The notes under the pieces: generated by a model
The model's input: only the letters and a program-made list of their open reading frames with translations
Told to the model about the DNA's origin: nothing
Database searches by the model: none
Source: a bacterium
Lineage (GTDB): Bacteria > Cyanobacteriota > Sericytochromatia > S15B-MN24 > UBA4093
Length of the DNA stretch: 64,000 nt
Assembly: GCA_017744355.1 (NCBI GenBank)
Contig: JAGIBK010000001.1
Span: 372,001-436,000 of the forward strand
Direction: 5' to 3'
Translations under genes and position numbers: made by a program
Shown here: positions 61,507 through 64,000 of the stretch, one piece after another
How the letters are laid out: each line of letters opens with the position of its first letter
Numbering within the stretch: the stretch's first letter is position 1

Positions 61507-61519
61507 GTGATGAATTATA
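61498..61519 (-). promoter_or_regulatory. Operator palindrome and leaderless promoter of the arsR gene
   Basis: The 18-bp perfect palindrome ATTCATCA-TG-TGATGAAT (61498-61515) overlaps the start codons at 61503 and 61506. A perfect -10 TATAAT on the minus strand (61514-61519) ends 7 bases before the ATG at 61506, so transcription should start at the ATG. Repressor binding would cover both the -10 and the start of the message. The -35 is weak. Confidence 0.75.
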
Positions 61520-61869
61520 GCGTAGTTTCAGACCATCGCACTTATGCGCCGCCAGGAGCGGGTGCTTAGGGCCTCGTCCCCTGTCATCCTGGCAAGCGGC
61601 CTCGGCAACGCCGGTTCTTCGGGAGTTGAGCGAGGGATGCTTGTTGGTTTGATTGGCCGTCACGTCGAGATTCGTTGGCTGACCCTGCTCTGAAGCCAAC
61701 GGGCAAAAGGGCTATGATGCTCCACTAGGATCTCGTCATGGTGCGATCGCAGAAGTGATTGCCACGGTTGAACACGGAGGCGTCGTGCCTCCGCCCAAAT
61801 GCTTTTACCACCACCCTCTTGGCTCTTCCCCTTCGCTCAGAACGACAAATAGCGTAAGGAGTCCGAATC
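61520..61869. other. 350-bp intergenic region
   Basis: No convincing gene. It holds a TATGAT -10-like element (61714-61719) that would give the serpin gene a leader of about 145 nt, one HIP1 octamer (61743-61750) and a small inverted repeat CGGAGGC-GTCGT-GCCTCCG (about 61775-61793). Short open frames here have no ribosome site. Confidence 0.6.
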
Positions 61870-63129
61870 ATGAGGCGATCGTTCCTAACGTCCCTTGCGC
61901 TGACCCTGATGGTGGGGGGCTGCACTTTCTCCGACTCGCCCGCTGAGCCCCCCATGCCCGTGGACGATTCAGCCTTTCAAGCATCGCCGAACGTCCCGCC
62001 ATCGCGCGAAGCGTTAGCCGCAGATATCGAGCGTCGAAAAGTCGGTACGCCAGGTCTGAACCGTCTCGGGTTCACTGTCTTCAATGCATTGCTGTCACAG
62101 GGAACGCCTCAGAATCTCGCCCTGTCCCCGACAAGCCTTGGTCGGGCCCTGTTGATGGCCTATGCTGGCGCTCGCGAAAGCACCCGAGAGGCCATGGCGA
62201 GCGCCTTGGGGATGCCGGACCAATCCGAAACGACGCTCGCACACTGGGCTGCTGCGACGGGACCCAGCCTCGATAGACGGGGAGTGTCCATCCAGGTAAC
62301 CGATTCGGCGTGGGTCCGCGCGAACTTCTCGATCCTGCCGTCGTTCACCGACGAGCTCAGACGCCTTTTTTCGGCCGAGGTGGGCACGTTCCGCGATTCG
62401 GCGGACGGCACCGCCAAGCTGCGTGCCTGGATCAAGAAAGCCAGTAAAGGCTTACTGGATGGGCAGGGCTTTGAGTTGAGCGATGACGTGGTACTCGCCC
62501 TTGCCGATGTGATCACCTTCGACGGTCGCTGGGACGAAATCTTCCAGAAGGCCCAGACACAGCCCCGCCCCTTCTTTACTCGCCCATCCGAGAGCCGACA
62601 GGTGCCCATGATGCAGCGTGCAGGCGAGTTCCTGTATGCGGAGGAGGCGGGCTATCAGGTCATTCGCCTTCCATACCAGGAAAGCGCCTATGCGATGTAC
62701 GTCCTGCTGGCATCCGATTCTGTGCCGGCCCCGGCGCCCATCGATGCGGAGGCATTTGAACGATTGGCGGATAGGCTCTCGTCGAACCAGGGCCAACTGT
62801 TGCTGCCTCGTTTCTCGATGAAGCTGAATGTCGCGCTGACCGATGCGCTGAAGGCCTCAGGAATGGGCCTCGCCTTCTCGGATGCGGCCAATTTCGACGG
62901 GATTGCCGATAACCTCCGTCTTGACGAGGTCGGTCAAGACGTAAGGGTTGAGGTGGATGAGGAAGGGACCGTTGCGGCGGCAGCGACGGTGTTGAAGGCC
63001 GTGCCGACGAGTGCCCGTGTCGACCCTACCCCCTTCCACATGGAGGTCAATCGGCCTTTCTACTTCGCAATCCGGGAGGATGCGACCAAGGCTATGCTCT
63101 TCATGGGCAAGGTGGTCCAGCCTGAATAG
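61870..63129 (+). CDS. Serpin-family lipoprotein with inhibitory-type hinge
   Basis: A 419-residue serpin with a lipoprotein signal (lipobox VGGC, Cys18) and an otherwise full-length serpin fold (opening FTVFNALLSQG, NLALSPTSLGRALLMAYAGA; later VLALADVITFDGRWD; C-terminal HMEVNRPFYFAIREDATKAM). The reactive-centre hinge EEGTVAAAAT (364-373) matches the inhibitory consensus (Glu-Glu-Gly-Thr at P17-P14, small residues at P12-P9). Counting from it, P1-P1' would be Thr380-Ser381. It is therefore predicted to be a true protease inhibitor anchored at the cell surface. AAGGAG precedes the start. Bacterial serpins are scattered in occurrence. Confidence 0.93.
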   Translation: MRRSFLTSLALTLMVGGCTFSDSPAEPPMPVDDSAFQASPNVPPSREALAADIERRKVGTPGLNRLGFTVFNALLSQGTPQNLALSPTSLGRALLMAYAGARESTREAMASALGMPDQSETTLAHWAAATGPSLDRRGVSIQVTDSAWVRANFSILPSFTDELRRLFSAEVGTFRDSADGTAKLRAWIKKASKGLLDGQGFELSDDVVLALADVITFDGRWDEIFQKAQTQPRPFFTRPSESRQVPMMQRAGEFLYAEEAGYQVIRLPYQESAYAMYVLLASDSVPAPAPIDAEAFERLADRLSSNQGQLLLPRFSMKLNVALTDALKASGMGLAFSDAANFDGIADNLRLDEVGQDVRVEVDEEGTVAAAATVLKAVPTSARVDPTPFHMEVNRPFYFAIREDATKAMLFMGKVVQPE

Positions 63130-63236
63130 GCCTTCCGACCGTGACGAATCGAAGCGCCTGAAACCTGTGCGCTTGAGCTTTCCTCGGGCTATACTCTCAG
63201 TTGAGCCGTGAACTTTCGATGAAATGACGGAGCCCG

Positions 63237-63548
63237 ATGGACGTGAACAACCAGCAAGAACTTTTCGCCCACATGCAGATGGTGCAGGCCGAGTTTGAAC
63301 GCCAGTTATCGGACGTGCAGGCCCGGATGATGACGACGGTTGGCTCGCTGCAGGAGTCCCTGCTGACGATGGCGGGTGAGCTCGACAAGGCGACGACCAC
63401 CATCACCCGCCAGCGCTTCTTGCTCCTCGAGATCCTCGAGAACTGTTCCGATTGCAGGCCCGATGCTGTTCCGCAAGGCGAAGGGCCAGGGGCCAGGTGT
63501 GGGCGATGCGAACGGATCGCCCGGTTCCTTGGAGGTGACGAGGGTTGA
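63237..63548 (+). CDS. Coiled-coil protein with Cys pairs, 103 aa
   Basis: A 103-residue soluble protein: a long amphipathic helix or coiled coil (about 5-70) and a C-terminal part with CSDC (about 70-73) and CGRC (about 88-91) in CRPDAVPQGEGPGARC, which could bind a metal or form disulfides. There is no signal peptide. GGAG precedes the ATG. No family recognised. It stands alone, followed by a strong terminator. Confidence 0.65.
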   Translation: MDVNNQQELFAHMQMVQAEFERQLSDVQARMMTTVGSLQESLLTMAGELDKATTTITRQRFLLLEILENCSDCRPDAVPQGEGPGARCGRCERIARFLGGDEG

Positions 63549-63573
63549 GGCACGCTCGGGTGCTGGCCTGAAA

Positions 63574-63609
63574 GAAAACGAGTCCCGCGATTTCGCGGGA
63601 CTCGTTTTC
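63574..63609. terminator. 16-17-bp bidirectional terminator
   Basis: GAAAACGAGTCCCGCGA (63574-63590) pairs with TCGCGGGACTCGTTTTC (63593-63609), with A-tract and T-tract ends. It can stop transcription on both strands. Confidence 0.9.
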
Positions 63610-63660
63610 TTCCGTGGATAGGGCCAGAATCGAGCTGCCGACACCGGGATTTTCAGTCTC

Positions 63661-63867
63661 GTGTCGAGCCGGCCCAGTGGGATCAACAGCTTCACCCACA
63701 AGCCGTCCACGGTCAGCGGCACCTCGTCCGGCCTGATTGGCGACGGCGGCGAAGTCACCGTTGCATCCCCCGACGAGTTCCTGCTCCATTACATGGAGGA
63801 AATTGATCCCTTTATTGCCCGGGTTCTATCAGTCCTGCCGCAGGACGCCTGGCCACAGGAGAGCTGA
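63661..63867 (+). CDS. Possible small protein upstream of M20 gene, 68 aa
   Basis: A 68-residue open frame with a GTG start that lacks a clear ribosome site. Its stop is 1 base before the next ATG (TGA-T-ATG), which suggests a translationally linked gene. The end LLHYMEEIDPFIARVLSVLPQD looks like a coherent helix. Its start may be wrong or the 5' part may be lost. No family recognised. Could also be a leftover of a longer gene, because a stop codon lies 42 bases upstream in frame. Confidence 0.35.
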   Translation: MSSRPSGINSFTHKPSTVSGTSSGLIGDGGEVTVASPDEFLLHYMEEIDPFIARVLSVLPQDAWPQES

Positions 63868-63868
63868 T

Positions 63869-64000
63869 ATGAGCGATCCTCAAAGCGAACCCTTGAGGCG
63901 GCTTCTGGCCGATCTTCCTGATCTCCTTCCGACGCTGGAGGGGACCTACAAGGACGTCCACGCCCACCCCGAGCTGTCCATGCACGAAAGCCGCACAGCC
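63869..64000 (+). CDS. M20-family amidohydrolase, 3' end beyond window
   Basis: The first 44 residues of a gene cut by the window edge. DVHAHPELSMHE in the N-terminal part is the signature of the M20D amidohydrolases (hippurate, N-acyl amino acid and IAA-amino acid hydrolases), in which the His and Glu residues lie near the metal site. An AGGAGAG ribosome site ends 5 bases before the ATG. It starts 1 base after the stop of the small gene at 63661, suggesting a unit. Substrate unknown. Confidence 0.8.
   Translation, partial: MSDPQSEPLRRLLADLPDLLPTLEGTYKDVHAHPELSMHESRTA

Noticed and set aside
61475..61955. Short open frames in the gap between arsR and the serpin gene
   Set aside because: They overlap the arsR promoter/operator or lack ribosome sites, and their translations show no ordered features.

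Overview
The window is about 64 kb of G+C-rich (roughly two-thirds by eye), tightly packed bacterial chromosome. It carries about 58 supportable protein genes, two tRNA-Glu genes, and no rRNA, transposase, phage module or CRISPR array. Two observations point towards the Cyanobacteriota. The palindromic octamer GCGATCGC (HIP1) occurs about 45 times when counted by eye, against roughly 2-3 expected from composition. The tRNA-Glu genes carry a G1-U72 end pair and no encoded CCA, as in cyanobacteria and chloroplasts. No photosynthesis gene is present, and the gene mix (lysine 5,6-aminomutase, split methylmalonyl-CoA mutase, many lipoproteins, large signalling ATPases) would fit a deep non-photosynthetic branch such as Sericytochromatia. 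That placement is inference; no marker gene in the window proves it.

Layout. 1-3.6 kb: a truncated alpha/beta hydrolase, an APH-type kinase, a duplicated tRNA-Glu/hairpin cassette, a small lipoprotein, an RsbW-like ATPase and a mini zinc ribbon. 3.6-9.9 kb: a 743-residue IPT-domain lipoprotein and a 1082-residue class III cyclase-AAA-TPR protein. 9.9-13.8 kb: a propionate/methylmalonyl-CoA operon (biotin carboxylase-BCCP, mutase catalytic subunit, epimerase). 14.3-15.6 kb: an unrecognised Gly/Ala-rich protein. 15.6-18 kb: the oxidised-guanine repair pair mutY and mutM. 18-23.5 kb: a zinc-ribbon membrane protein, TPR proteins, serine dehydratase (sdaAB, sdaAA) and a lipoprotein. 23.6-26.3 kb: divergent pgi and pfkA. 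27-33 kb: a MalT/BTAD-type giant regulator, then three lipoproteins. 33.4-38.5 kb: purD coupled to an ATP-grasp gene, a nuclease/phosphatase-fold enzyme, a TrmN6-like methyltransferase and small proteins. 38.7-42.5 kb: fatty-acid desaturase, a histidine kinase/response regulator pair, pdxA. 42.6-48.7 kb: a subtilisin-like lipoprotein, two exported proteins, an LCP-family enzyme, agmatinase and HU. 48.8-52.3 kb: a P-loop gene with kamD-kamE (lysine 5,6-aminomutase). 52.3-58.1 kb: a diiron-type protein, a phosphatase lipoprotein, a CynX-like transporter, a lipoprotein paralogue, a BtuF-like cobalamin-binding protein and a methyltransferase. 58.2-64 kb: an AT-richer exported protein, a lipoprotein, a metal-responsive arsR-CDF pair, a lipoprotein serpin, a small Cys protein and the start of an M20 amidohydrolase.

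How the genes work together. Cobalamin links three loci: the methylmalonyl-CoA mutase operon, lysine 5,6-aminomutase and the BtuF-like protein. Both B12 enzymes lack expected partners here (carboxyltransferase, the mutase B12-binding subunit, the rest of the lysine pathway), so those must lie elsewhere. At least eleven genes start with a lipobox signal peptide, so much of the window serves the cell envelope. Two start-site classes are visible: genes with clear GGAGG-type ribosome sites, and about ten genes whose -10-like hexamer lies only 6-8 nt before the start codon and which may be transcribed without a leader.
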